In this document: in pieces, positions 18,176-25,800 of the stretch | Layout: every line of letters starts with the position of its first letter | How positions within the stretch are numbered: position 1 is the stretch's first letter | Source: Flavobacteriaceae bacterium | Lineage (GTDB): Bacteria > Bacteroidota > Bacteroidia > Flavobacteriales > Flavobacteriaceae | DNA: 47,199 nt | Assembly (NCBI GenBank): GCA_029268555.1 | Contig: JAQWNN010000015.1 | Location: 1 to 47,199 of the forward strand | Direction: 5' to 3' | Translations under genes and position numbers: made by a program | Notes under the pieces: model-generated | What the model was told of the DNA's origin: nothing | The model's database searches: none | The model's input: only the letters and a program-made list of their open reading frames with translations

Positions 18176-18658
18176 ATGTCAAAAGAAGAAATAAAAGTTA
18201 TTTTTGGATTAATATTTATCGCAATATTAACACGTTTATTACCTCACCCACCAAACTTCGCTCCGATTACTAGCATAGCTCTTTTCTCTGGATTTCATTT
18301 TTCTAATAAAAGAATTGCAATTCTCATACCCTTAGTAGGTATGTTTCTTTCAGATATTTTCTTGGGATTGCATTCATTGATGCCAGTAATCTATCTCACT
18401 TTTATCTTAATTTCGGTCATGAGTTTTTACATAAAGACTTTATCATTTGCTAATGTTTTACTTGCATCTACATTATTTTTTGTCTTTAGTAATCTTGGTG
18501 TTTGGTATTTTTATTATCCACATAATTGGGGTGGATTATCGGCTTGTTTTGTACTTGCAATACCATTTTTCGTTAATGCTATAGCAGGTGATCTATTTTA
18601 TACTTCGGTTTTACAGTTTTCATTCAAAAAGATTAAAACCATTTCTTTTAGTCTATAA
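18176..18658 (+). CDS. DUF6580 family membrane protein, possible S-component-like vitamin transporter
   Basis: A 160-residue integral membrane protein with about five helices. The family signature region HPPNFAPITSIALFSGFHF sits near the N-terminus, followed by VGMFLSDIFLGLHSLMPVIY. DUF6580 proteins are described as putative transport proteins and resemble the substrate-binding S components of ECF transporters; the substrate is not established. It starts 35 bases after carB and could be read from the same transcript. The decayed outer-membrane barrel gene directly downstream on the same strand would fit a former uptake pair. Confidence 0.75.
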   Translation: MSKEEIKVIFGLIFIAILTRLLPHPPNFAPITSIALFSGFHFSNKRIAILIPLVGMFLSDIFLGLHSLMPVIYLTFILISVMSFYIKTLSFANVLLASTLFFVFSNLGVWYFYYPHNWGGLSACFVLAIPFFVNAIAGDLFYTSVLQFSFKKIKTISFSL

Positions 18659-18659
18659 T

Positions 18660-19153
18660 TAAAATAAGTTTAATTCGTGGTTTTTTTTAATTTACAATTA
18701 AAATGGAATATGATGAAATACAAAGCTGTACTCCCAACTGTATGCTTAGTCATCCCGAAATTTAAATTGTTCTACACACACTGTCATTTATTTATGGGAA
18801 GGTAATTTAAAATGAAAGTCAGCAGACCTACCTTCAATATTTTGAAGTTAGTCTTTGACTACATGCACAATAAAAATACATCGACAGTTTAACTATAAAA
18901 AAATACTTCTTTGGAAGAGGTAGCTATAAGTTACTCATGATTCCTACTAAAATGTTCTTAATCTAGAAAACCTATTTTCAAAATCAATAGTGATTGAATA
19001 TTAAAATTCCAAGATTTAGCAATAGGAGAATTGTTTCGGCAGTATGCAGCAATAGAAATTATAGCAAGCCAATCATATATTGGACAAAACAAAACTTTTT
19101 CTTTACAAGGAGGAAGAAATTTAATTGCTGGGTTAAGTTATTACTTTCCTTGA
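18660..19153 (+). pseudogene. Decayed outer-membrane beta-barrel gene, TonB-receptor-like 3' end
   Basis: This gap between DUF6580 and the S41 protease has no intact gene, but the plus strand still reads like the end of a barrel protein. In one frame 18960-19001 gives NLENLFSKSIVIEY, close to the NLF block of TonB-dependent receptors. In another frame 18998-19153 reads about 50 codons and ends in GGRNLIAGLSYYFP and a stop, a typical C-terminal barrel strand with a terminal aromatic. Further upstream all three frames are broken by stops. The barrel reading is my inference from motif shape. The last 13 bases overlap the 3' end of the S41 gene on the other strand. Confidence 0.4.
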
Positions 19154-20652
19154 GTTTTGGTCCAATTTTGATCCAAATACATACCTTGAAACCTAAAAAG
19201 TAGTTGATCTTTAATTAATAATTCTCTTGATATTGAGGATTCTGGTATTGAAACTTTTGCGGTTCCTGATAATATATTAATAGCAGTTGACAGCAAAGGT
19301 TCATTTAGTTCTCCTAAAGTTCCAAGGTTTTGGATGTCTTCGTCAATAGCTGCATCGGGCTCTAACCCATTTGCGTAATCTGCGAAACCATCTTTGTTTG
19401 CGATTTTTAATACTATAGGCTGCATAGCATATTTATGATCTGGATTTTTAGTTCCATCATTGTCGATGTAATCATAAACTGTTATTGAACCCACATTTTT
19501 TCCAGTTGTTTGTTCTCCTACATGAATCACATCAATATATGAAGATAGACTATTGATTAGTAATTCACTTGCTGAGGCAGATTCATTAGTAGTCAAAACA
19601 AAAACTCTATTAAGTGAAAGGGAGTTAATTGATTCTTCAGAATTTTCAAGTGTGTCTACAAATTTGTCCTGAAGACTTTCAGCACCAAATCTATCTTCAA
19701 GGTATTCGGTTAGTTTACTATTCCATTGTTCTTGAGAAAAAATCTCTCCTGTATATTGTCCTGTAATCATACTTGCAAGCTCAATACACATTCTGACTGA
19801 TCCTCCACCATTATATCTTAAGTCTACTATAAGCTCATTTATTCCCTGATTTTTAAAATCCCCAAACACTTTATTCAAATCCGTATTTTTATCGATGACA
19901 AATTGGTTATACATTAAGTATCCTACATTTCCAGCTGAGGTCTCAAGAATTTTACTGACTTGAATTGGGTTTGTTTCAAAGTCTTCCTCCTTTGTTAATT
20001 CAACATTAACTCCGCTGCTTTCAATTCCATTATCTCCAATTCTTGCCATGTTCAATGTATATGTTAACTCATCGCCAAAAAGCAAGTTTCTGTAATTAGT
20101 AATTGTCAATTCTATTCCATTAACACCATTAAAGAAGTCTCCACGCTTGATATTTTTATCGGAAGCATTAGAGTTTTTCAATATATATTTTACATATCCA
20201 ATAATTTCATTACAATCTCTGCAGGCGAAGGTAAGCCCAAATTCAACACCGTTACTAGAATAAACTCCTTGAAGAAGATTTTCCAATTCTTCATAGTCAT
20301 CTTGTATCCAGCTAAAGCGATCGTCTGGATGATTAAGACTTTCAAAAAAAGCTTCTGGTTCTGAATTATTATTAATGAATTTTGCGTAAGATTTTTCATC
20401 TGATCTTTTTAAGTCAGCGAGATTAGGTACATCTTTCTGCCAATAATAATAAGTATTTAATCCTTCCCAAACAAAGTCACTAATTTGGAGATCACCTTCC
20501 AAACTGATTGCCATATCGTCAGTATCTTGATTTGCAATCTCATTTGTCTCCTCTAGGGCATCTTCTTTTTTACAACCTATGGACAAAAGAAAAAGGAAAG
20601 TGATTAAAATGTGGATTCTTGAAAACTTAATGCAATATAAGGGCAAACTCAT
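19141..20652 (-). CDS. S41 family C-terminal-processing-like protease, lipoprotein
   Basis: A 503-residue envelope protease. The signal peptide ends in the lipobox LSIGC (Cys27), so it is a lipoprotein. A helical prodomain (about 50-130) and a PDZ-like region (about 130-225) precede the S41 core. The core has VDLRYNGGGS (277-285), the serine block TNESASASELL (356-365; Ser358 or Ser360) and the general-base Lys385 in QTTGKNVGS. Family members cut unstructured C-termini or peptides in the envelope. The ATG at 20652 is preferred to the TTG at 20682, because it places the signal peptide at the start. It is a single-gene unit. Confidence 0.88.
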   Translation of the reverse strand: MSLPLYCIKFSRIHILITFLFLLSIGCKKEDALEETNEIANQDTDDMAISLEGDLQISDFVWEGLNTYYYWQKDVPNLADLKRSDEKSYAKFINNNSEPEAFFESLNHPDDRFSWIQDDYEELENLLQGVYSSNGVEFGLTFACRDCNEIIGYVKYILKNSNASDKNIKRGDFFNGVNGIELTITNYRNLLFGDELTYTLNMARIGDNGIESSGVNVELTKEEDFETNPIQVSKILETSAGNVGYLMYNQFVIDKNTDLNKVFGDFKNQGINELIVDLRYNGGGSVRMCIELASMITGQYTGEIFSQEQWNSKLTEYLEDRFGAESLQDKFVDTLENSEESINSLSLNRVFVLTTNESASASELLINSLSSYIDVIHVGEQTTGKNVGSITVYDYIDNDGTKNPDHKYAMQPIVLKIANKDGFADYANGLEPDAAIDEDIQNLGTLGELNEPLLSTAINILSGTAKVSIPESSISRELLIKDQLLFRFQGMYLDQNWTKTQGK

Positions 20653-20878
20653 TCTAGATTTGTTTTGTTCAAATTTATACAAAACTGAGGATTTAATTCA
20701 TTTTTTATTAAATTCCGTAACATATAAGTCTTAATTTCATCTTAATTACAATAAGTCGAAAAGTGTAATTTAAAATTCAAATAAAAAATGTTTCTGGACG
20801 TTTGAATAAAGAAGCTAAGAAGATAGCCTATTTAAATCATGGGAATATTACAATTCAAAAAACTATTTTAAAAAAAAC

Positions 20879-21454
20879 ATGAAAAAAACTCTCATATTAA
20901 TCTTACTAATAATTACTTCTTCCTGGCTTTCCGGTCAAAGTATATTTGAACGTTATGCTAATAACGATGATGTTACACTTGTCTCAATAAGTCCAAACAT
21001 GTTTAAAATGCTTGGCCAAATGAGTTTAAGCTTAGATGATCCAGAAGCTCAAGAATATTTAGAAATGGTAACCAGTATAAAAAAATTTAAAGTATTGGTT
21101 TCAAGTGATCAAGGAATTAGTAATGAAATGTTAAATTGGGTTAATCAGCAGATTTTAAAACAAGATTTAGATGAGTTGGTGAGCATTAAAGACCAAGTAA
21201 CAGATATTACTTTTTATGTAAAAGAAGGAAAAAAAGAGGATTATGTCGAGCAACTCTTAATGTACGTAAATGAAAAGGTTGATTCGGATATTGAAAAATC
21301 TAATTTCAATATTAAGGATAGTGAAATTAAAGCTATAGTTATGCTATTGGAAGGTAATATAAATCTTAATAAAATATCAAAATTGACAGATCAAATGAAT
21401 TTACCTGGAGGAGATCTATTAAGAAAAGCTCAAAAAAAAACCAGTAAAATTTAA
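20879..21454 (+). CDS. DUF4252 domain-containing exported protein
   Basis: A 191-residue protein with a signal peptide (MKKTLILILLIITSSWLSGQ). A DUF4252 domain of about 150 residues follows, recognisable from SIFERYANNDDVTLVSISPNMFKML, the KKFKVLVSS strand and a late IKAIVMLLEGNINLNKISKL block. DUF4252 proteins are common exported Bacteroidota proteins of unknown function, often near ECF sigma genes; none is adjacent here. Its ATG overlaps the TGA of a short unassigned open frame (ATGA). The 3' end overlaps the convergent purB by 4 bases. Confidence 0.82.
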   Translation: MKKTLILILLIITSSWLSGQSIFERYANNDDVTLVSISPNMFKMLGQMSLSLDDPEAQEYLEMVTSIKKFKVLVSSDQGISNEMLNWVNQQILKQDLDELVSIKDQVTDITFYVKEGKKEDYVEQLLMYVNEKVDSDIEKSNFNIKDSEIKAIVMLLEGNINLNKISKLTDQMNLPGGDLLRKAQKKTSKI

Positions 21455-22794
21455 ATCCCTATGTAATTAAATGGGGTAATTGTTTTAAGCTGAGTTTTTA
21501 CTTCATTATTGATCTCTAGTTTATCAATAAACTGATGAATTACTTCTCTATTGATTTTTGCATTAGTTCGAGTCAATTCTTTTAAAGCTTCATAAGGATT
21601 TGGGAAACCCTCTTTTCTCAAAATCGTCTGAATGGCTTCAGCTACTACCACCCAATTGGCATTAAGATCATCTTCAACTTTAGCTGTATTTACCACTAAT
21701 TTTTTCAATCCTTTCAAGGTCGATTTAAGCCCTATAAGTGTATGACCAAAGGGTACTCCAACATTTCTAAGAACAGTACTATCAGTTAAGTCCCGTTGTA
21801 ATCTGGAAACAGGAAGCTTACTTGCCAAAAATTCAAAAACAGCATTTGCAATCCCTAGATTACCTTCAGAATTCTCGAAGTCAATTGGATTCACTTTATG
21901 AGGCATAGCAGAGGATCCTACTTCGTTGGGATTAATTTTCTGTTTGAAGTAATCCATGGAGATATATTGCCATAAGTCACGGTTTAAATCTATAAAAATA
22001 GAATTGATCCGTTTCAAATTATCACAAAGTGCCGCAAAAGAGTCATAATGCTCAATTTGGGTAGTAGGAAAGGAATAATTAAGTCCTAATTGTTGTTCTA
22101 CAAATTCAGTTCCAAATACTTTCCAATCTATTTCTGGATAGGCAACATGATGGGCATTGAAATTACCAGTAGCTCCCGAAAATTTAGCACTATATGGAAG
22201 ACGCATTAGCATGGTTTTCTGATTCTTAATTCTCTCAACAAAAACATCGATTTCCTTTCCTAATCGGGTAGGAGTGGCTGGCTGTCCATGTGTTCTTGAC
22301 AATAAAGGAATGTCTTTGTATTCTTCAACTATTCCATTCAAACCATCAATTACTTCATTAAGTTGAGGAAGGTAAATCTGTTCTACAGCGTTTTTAATCG
22401 ACAGTGGAATAGCGGTATTATTTATGTCTTGTGAAGTCAATCCGAAATGAATAAATTCCTTAAAATCATTAAGTTCAAGTTTGTCGAATTCACTTTTAAT
22501 AAAATACTCAACTGCTTTTACATCGTGGTTAGTTGTGTTTTCAATTGATTTGATTTCTAGTGCATCATCAGAAGAAAAATGTAAATAAATACTTCTTAAC
22601 TCCTCAAATAAAGAAGAGTTAAAATCTTCAAGTTGAGGTAAAGGGAGTTCACACAAAGCTATAAAATATTCAACTTCTACTTGAACTCTATATTTAATTA
22701 GGGCTTCCTCAGAAAAATAAGGTGCAAGAAACTTTGTTTTGGACCGGTATCTTCCGTCTATAGGCGAAATCGCATTTAAAGCGGTTAGCAACAT
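21451..22794 (-). CDS. purB: Adenylosuccinate lyase
   Basis: Catalyses two fumarate-releasing steps of purine synthesis: SAICAR to AICAR, and adenylosuccinate to AMP. It has 447 residues. The fumarase/aspartase signature GSSAMPHKVNP lies at 293-303 with catalytic Ser295, and the general-acid region SRTHGQPATPT places His169. ENTTNHDVKAVEYFIK and GLTSQDINNTA complete the three active-site segments. Length and spacing match the E. coli-type enzyme. It is transcribed alone from a good -7 element at 22822-22815. Confidence 0.95.
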   Translation of the reverse strand: MLLTALNAISPIDGRYRSKTKFLAPYFSEEALIKYRVQVEVEYFIALCELPLPQLEDFNSSLFEELRSIYLHFSSDDALEIKSIENTTNHDVKAVEYFIKSEFDKLELNDFKEFIHFGLTSQDINNTAIPLSIKNAVEQIYLPQLNEVIDGLNGIVEEYKDIPLLSRTHGQPATPTRLGKEIDVFVERIKNQKTMLMRLPYSAKFSGATGNFNAHHVAYPEIDWKVFGTEFVEQQLGLNYSFPTTQIEHYDSFAALCDNLKRINSIFIDLNRDLWQYISMDYFKQKINPNEVGSSAMPHKVNPIDFENSEGNLGIANAVFEFLASKLPVSRLQRDLTDSTVLRNVGVPFGHTLIGLKSTLKGLKKLVVNTAKVEDDLNANWVVVAEAIQTILRKEGFPNPYEALKELTRTNAKINREVIHQFIDKLEINNEVKTQLKTITPFNYIGI

Positions 22795-22814
22795 ATTGAT
22801 TCTGTTTGAAGCTG

Positions 22815-22822
22815 CAAAGATA
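22815..22822 (-). promoter_or_regulatory. -7 promoter element for purB
   Basis: TATCTTTG on the minus strand is a strong match to TAnnTTTG and ends 20 bases before the purB ATG. The nearest TTG upstream is 25 bases away rather than about 19, so the -33 box is uncertain. Confidence 0.55.
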
Positions 22823-22901
22823 CATTGAAAATAGGATTGGATGAAATCAATTCTTAAAAACCATTCGAATTAAGATAAACTATTATATTACTTATAGCAT
22901 T

Positions 22902-23654
22902 TTACAATTTCAATATTCTATATTCATCATAACACTTACTAATTGCTTCAAGGATCTGTAAATCGTTTGCTTCTTTCATAAAAACATCAGAATAATTACA
23001 ATTTCTTAGAATTTCGTCAATATCCAATCGATTTAACCCAAGGAGTTGCATTAAAACTTGTCGATCAAACTTACTAGCCAATAAGTTTTTAATTTCATCG
23101 TCCTCACGCATTTTTTTAAGTTTACGCATCTCATTTGGATTTTTACCAAAGACATTATTCAGAAAATCAGCAGGGTTAAAAATATTCCCAAGTGCTTTAG
23201 ATATAGCTGTTGGATTCTGATTTCCTGCCTCATATCCTCTATTTGGTAATCCTGAAATACTGTACCTTCTTGCTGTATTGATTGGTGCGTTGCGAACATC
23301 AATATCTAAATAACCTGTAAGTTTATATGGGCGAACCACAATTTCTTCAAGTGCAAATGCCAATTCTGTCATATTAAATTCGGCATTACCAAATTTAATC
23401 ATGTCATTAGTGACGGCAATTTTTAAGGGCTTATACCCAAGGTAAGAAAAGTACAATGTATCATTAGCTTTTACTTCTATCTCAAAAGAACCTTTTTGAT
23501 CTGAAATGGTTCCTATAACTTTTGTTAAGTTTAAAATGTGTACACTAGGCATAGATAGACCTGTTGTTTCATTTTTTACAACTGCAGTAAATTTATTTTG
23601 TCCAAAACTTGCATAGGATACAATTAAAAAGAGCATCCCCCAGATCTTTTTCAT
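22902..23654 (-). CDS. Exported protein with carboxypeptidase-regulatory-like domain
   Basis: A 250-residue protein with a signal peptide (MKKIWGMLFLIVSYASFGQ). A beta-sandwich CarboxypepD_reg-like domain covers about 20-105 and includes TTGLSMPSVHILNLTKVIGT, SDQKGSFEIEV and DTLYFSYLGYKP. The rest (about 120-250) is mainly helical and unassigned. This domain order occurs in many Bacteroidota envelope proteins, including TonB-receptor N-termini, but there is no plug or barrel here. It ends with LKKMREDDEIKNLLASKFDR and later helices. Function unknown. Confidence 0.75.
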   Translation of the reverse strand: MKKIWGMLFLIVSYASFGQNKFTAVVKNETTGLSMPSVHILNLTKVIGTISDQKGSFEIEVKANDTLYFSYLGYKPLKIAVTNDMIKFGNAEFNMTELAFALEEIVVRPYKLTGYLDIDVRNAPINTARRYSISGLPNRGYEAGNQNPTAISKALGNIFNPADFLNNVFGKNPNEMRKLKKMREDDEIKNLLASKFDRQVLMQLLGLNRLDIDEILRNCNYSDVFMKEANDLQILEAISKCYDEYRILKL

Positions 23655-23717
23655 ATCATAAAATTAGTCAAAAAAAACACGGAATTTATTAGAACCAAAA
23701 AATAAAAGTGAGCGCCT

Positions 23718-24293
23718 TTATAAGTAAGTTAAAATCCTTATTAATGATTGGGAAGCAATAGCACGATGACCAATCTTATTTTTCACATTATCTCCAAGTT
23801 CCGCAAAGGTTTTTTTATAACCTTTAGGGACAAATATTGGATCATAACCAAAACCTTTATTTCCTCTTTTTTCTAAAATAATTGAACCCTCAACACTTCC
23901 TGATAATTCATATTCTTTGCCAGAGAAGTGAACATAGAAGACAGTATGAAACCAGGCTCTGGTATTATTAATTTCTTTCAGTTCTTCCCATACTTTTTCG
24001 ATATTAGCTTCCATATTCTTATTTGGTCCAGCATATCTTGCAGAATAAATACCTGGTGCCCCATCTAAAGCCTCAATCTCTAAACCTGAATCATCTGCAA
24101 AACAATCTAAACCATATTTATATCTTATAAAATCAGCTTTTATCTTTGCATTTTCTTTAAAGGTTTTTCCTGTTTCTTTAATCTCTTTATGACATCCTAT
24201 GTCATTTAAACTCAATAAAGATATTGATTTGGGTAAGAGCTGATTGACCTCCTCAACCTTATTTAGGTTATGTGTTGCAAAAATTAGTTTCAT
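23718..24293 (-). CDS. rdgB: XTP/dITP diphosphatase (non-canonical purine NTP pyrophosphatase)
   Basis: Removes dITP, XTP and ITP from the nucleotide pool by hydrolysis to the monophosphate. It has 191 residues. The N-terminal nucleotide-binding signature is FATHNLNKVEE, and the catalytic block is FADDSGLEIEALDGAPGIYS with Asp67 and Asp68. The base-recognition region GFGYDPIFVPKGYKKTFAEL and the terminal HRA (GHRAIASQ) complete the Ham1/RdgB pattern. Its ATG overlaps the rlmH stop by one base (TAATG), so the two are coupled. Confidence 0.93.
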   Translation of the reverse strand: MKLIFATHNLNKVEEVNQLLPKSISLLSLNDIGCHKEIKETGKTFKENAKIKADFIRYKYGLDCFADDSGLEIEALDGAPGIYSARYAGPNKNMEANIEKVWEELKEINNTRAWFHTVFYVHFSGKEYELSGSVEGSIILEKRGNKGFGYDPIFVPKGYKKTFAELGDNVKNKIGHRAIASQSLIRILTYL

Positions 24294-24766
24294 TAGGAAT
24301 TGTGATATGGATGATTATTAATAATGGTATAGGCTCTGTAAAGTTGTTCGCAAAAAAACAAACGGATCATTTGATGTGAAAATGTCATATCGGATAAGCG
24401 CATTCGGTTGGAAAATTTAGCATAAATCTGATCAGAAAATCCATATGCACCACCAATAACAAATACAAGGCTTTGCATACCTTTGTTTTGATAATTTCTA
24501 ATTGTTTTAGCAAAAGCTGAAGAGTTTAATGATTTTCCTTCTTCATCTAATAACACCACAAAATCATCTTTTCTGATTTTTAATATAAGCTTTTTGCCCT
24601 CCTCTTTTTTAATAAGACCGGGAATGCTCTTTTTCCCCGATTTTCCTTCTGAAACATATTCAATTCCAAATGAAGTGTAAAAGTTGATTCGGTTAGAATA
24701 ATTTTCTAAAGACTTTAACCAGAAAGACCGGTTGTTTTTTCCCACACACAGTAGTTTAATTTTCAT
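24293..24766 (-). CDS. rlmH: 23S rRNA pseudouridine-1915 N3-methyltransferase
   Basis: SPOUT-class methyltransferase of 157 residues that modifies pseudouridine 1915 in helix 69 of 23S rRNA, working as a dimer on assembled ribosomes. The trefoil-knot SAM site is SLVFVIGGAYGFSDQIY. The C-terminal signature runs LSDMTFSHQMIRLFFCEQLY and ends NNHPYHNS, which matches the usual PYH terminus. Length equals the E. coli protein within two residues. It is the first gene of an rlmH-rdgB pair. Confidence 0.94.
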   Translation of the reverse strand: MKIKLLCVGKNNRSFWLKSLENYSNRINFYTSFGIEYVSEGKSGKKSIPGLIKKEEGKKLILKIRKDDFVVLLDEEGKSLNSSAFAKTIRNYQNKGMQSLVFVIGGAYGFSDQIYAKFSNRMRLSDMTFSHQMIRLFFCEQLYRAYTIINNHPYHNS

Positions 24767-24832
24767 ATCTCTATAAAGTTACAAAGCTTATGTATTTTTA
24801 CCTTAAATGTCATCTAAAATGATTTTGCCGAT

Positions 24833-24840
24833 TATCTTTG
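24833..24840 (+). promoter_or_regulatory. -7 promoter element for the yihY-priA pair
   Basis: TATCTTTG is an exact TAnnTTTG match and ends 21 bases before the ATG of the YihY/BrkB gene. No TTG box is seen at the ideal -33 distance. Confidence 0.5.
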
Positions 24841-24861
24841 TAAAACAATATCCATAAAGTC

Positions 24862-25800
24862 ATGCCTAAATTTTTACAATTACGTCTTGTAAAGTCAATT
24901 GTAGAATTTCTTAAAGCTATCAAGCTTCCTGGTTTTTACGGTTTCTCTGTTTACGATCTTCTTGAAATGTATGTTATAGGTATTTTTAAAGGAACTCTTT
25001 CTTCCAGAGCAGGAAGTATTTCCTTTAGTTTCTTTATGGCGCTTTTCCCTTTTTTACTATTTATACTGAATCTTATTCCTTTTATAGACATGATTCCTTT
25101 TATACGGATTGATAATTTTGATGAAACCTTTCTTAATTATCTTGAACTTTTTTTACCAACTGATACACAGACATTCTTCACTCAGGTTTTTGAGGATATT
25201 CGAAATAAACCAAGAGGAGGATTACTTTCTTCAGTATTCTTATTGTCAATTTTTTTATCAGCAAATGGTATATCTGCAATTTTTGGAAGTTTTGAAGGTT
25301 CGTATCACGTCAATTTTTCAAGAAATTTTTTCCGCCAGTATATGCTCTCTATCCTACTAAGCGTTGTTATAGCAATATTATCATTGTCTTCAGTAATCAT
25401 CTTTTTTTATTTGGAGTTCTATATTTTAAATAATCTGGATTCCCTTATTGCCTCTGAAATAAGATGGACACGAATAGTACAATATGCCTTTTTTGGCACA
25501 TTTATTTATATTGTAATAAGCATGCTTTATTATTATGGAACTATTGAAGGGCGTAAAATTCGTTTCTTTTCACCTGGTGCTTTGATGACTATTTTATTAT
25601 TTTTCTTTACCACTTATGGGTTTGGAGTATACATCGATAATTTCTCAACTTATAATCAGCTTTATGGATCAATAGGAGCTCTATTGATTTTCCTGCTATA
25701 TATATGGATCAATTCTAATATTCTTTTATTGGGCTTTGAATTAAACGCAACGCTCTCTCGTTTTAAAAGAGAACCTAAGATTTTGTCAGATGAAGATTAA
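24862..25800 (+). CDS. YihY/virulence factor BrkB family membrane protein
   Basis: A 312-residue inner-membrane protein with six predicted helices. It has the family start region YVIGIFKGTLSSRAGSISFS, then SFFMALFPFLLFILNLIP. The later blocks FFSPGALMTILLFFFTTYGF and YNQLYGSIGALLIFLLYIW are typical of the family's C-terminal half. The family was once called ribonuclease BN by mistake, and its real function is unknown. The gene overlaps priA by 11 bases, so the two are read as one unit. Confidence 0.88.
   Translation: MPKFLQLRLVKSIVEFLKAIKLPGFYGFSVYDLLEMYVIGIFKGTLSSRAGSISFSFFMALFPFLLFILNLIPFIDMIPFIRIDNFDETFLNYLELFLPTDTQTFFTQVFEDIRNKPRGGLLSSVFLLSIFLSANGISAIFGSFEGSYHVNFSRNFFRQYMLSILLSVVIAILSLSSVIIFFYLEFYILNNLDSLIASEIRWTRIVQYAFFGTFIYIVISMLYYYGTIEGRKIRFFSPGALMTILLFFFTTYGFGVYIDNFSTYNQLYGSIGALLIFLLYIWINSNILLLGFELNATLSRFKREPKILSDED

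Noticed and set aside
18994-19203. A 69-codon open frame on the plus strand in the gap after DUF6580
   Set aside because: It is highly basic with no family likeness, runs into the S41 gene on the other strand, and a different frame of the same DNA gives a barrel-like C-terminus.
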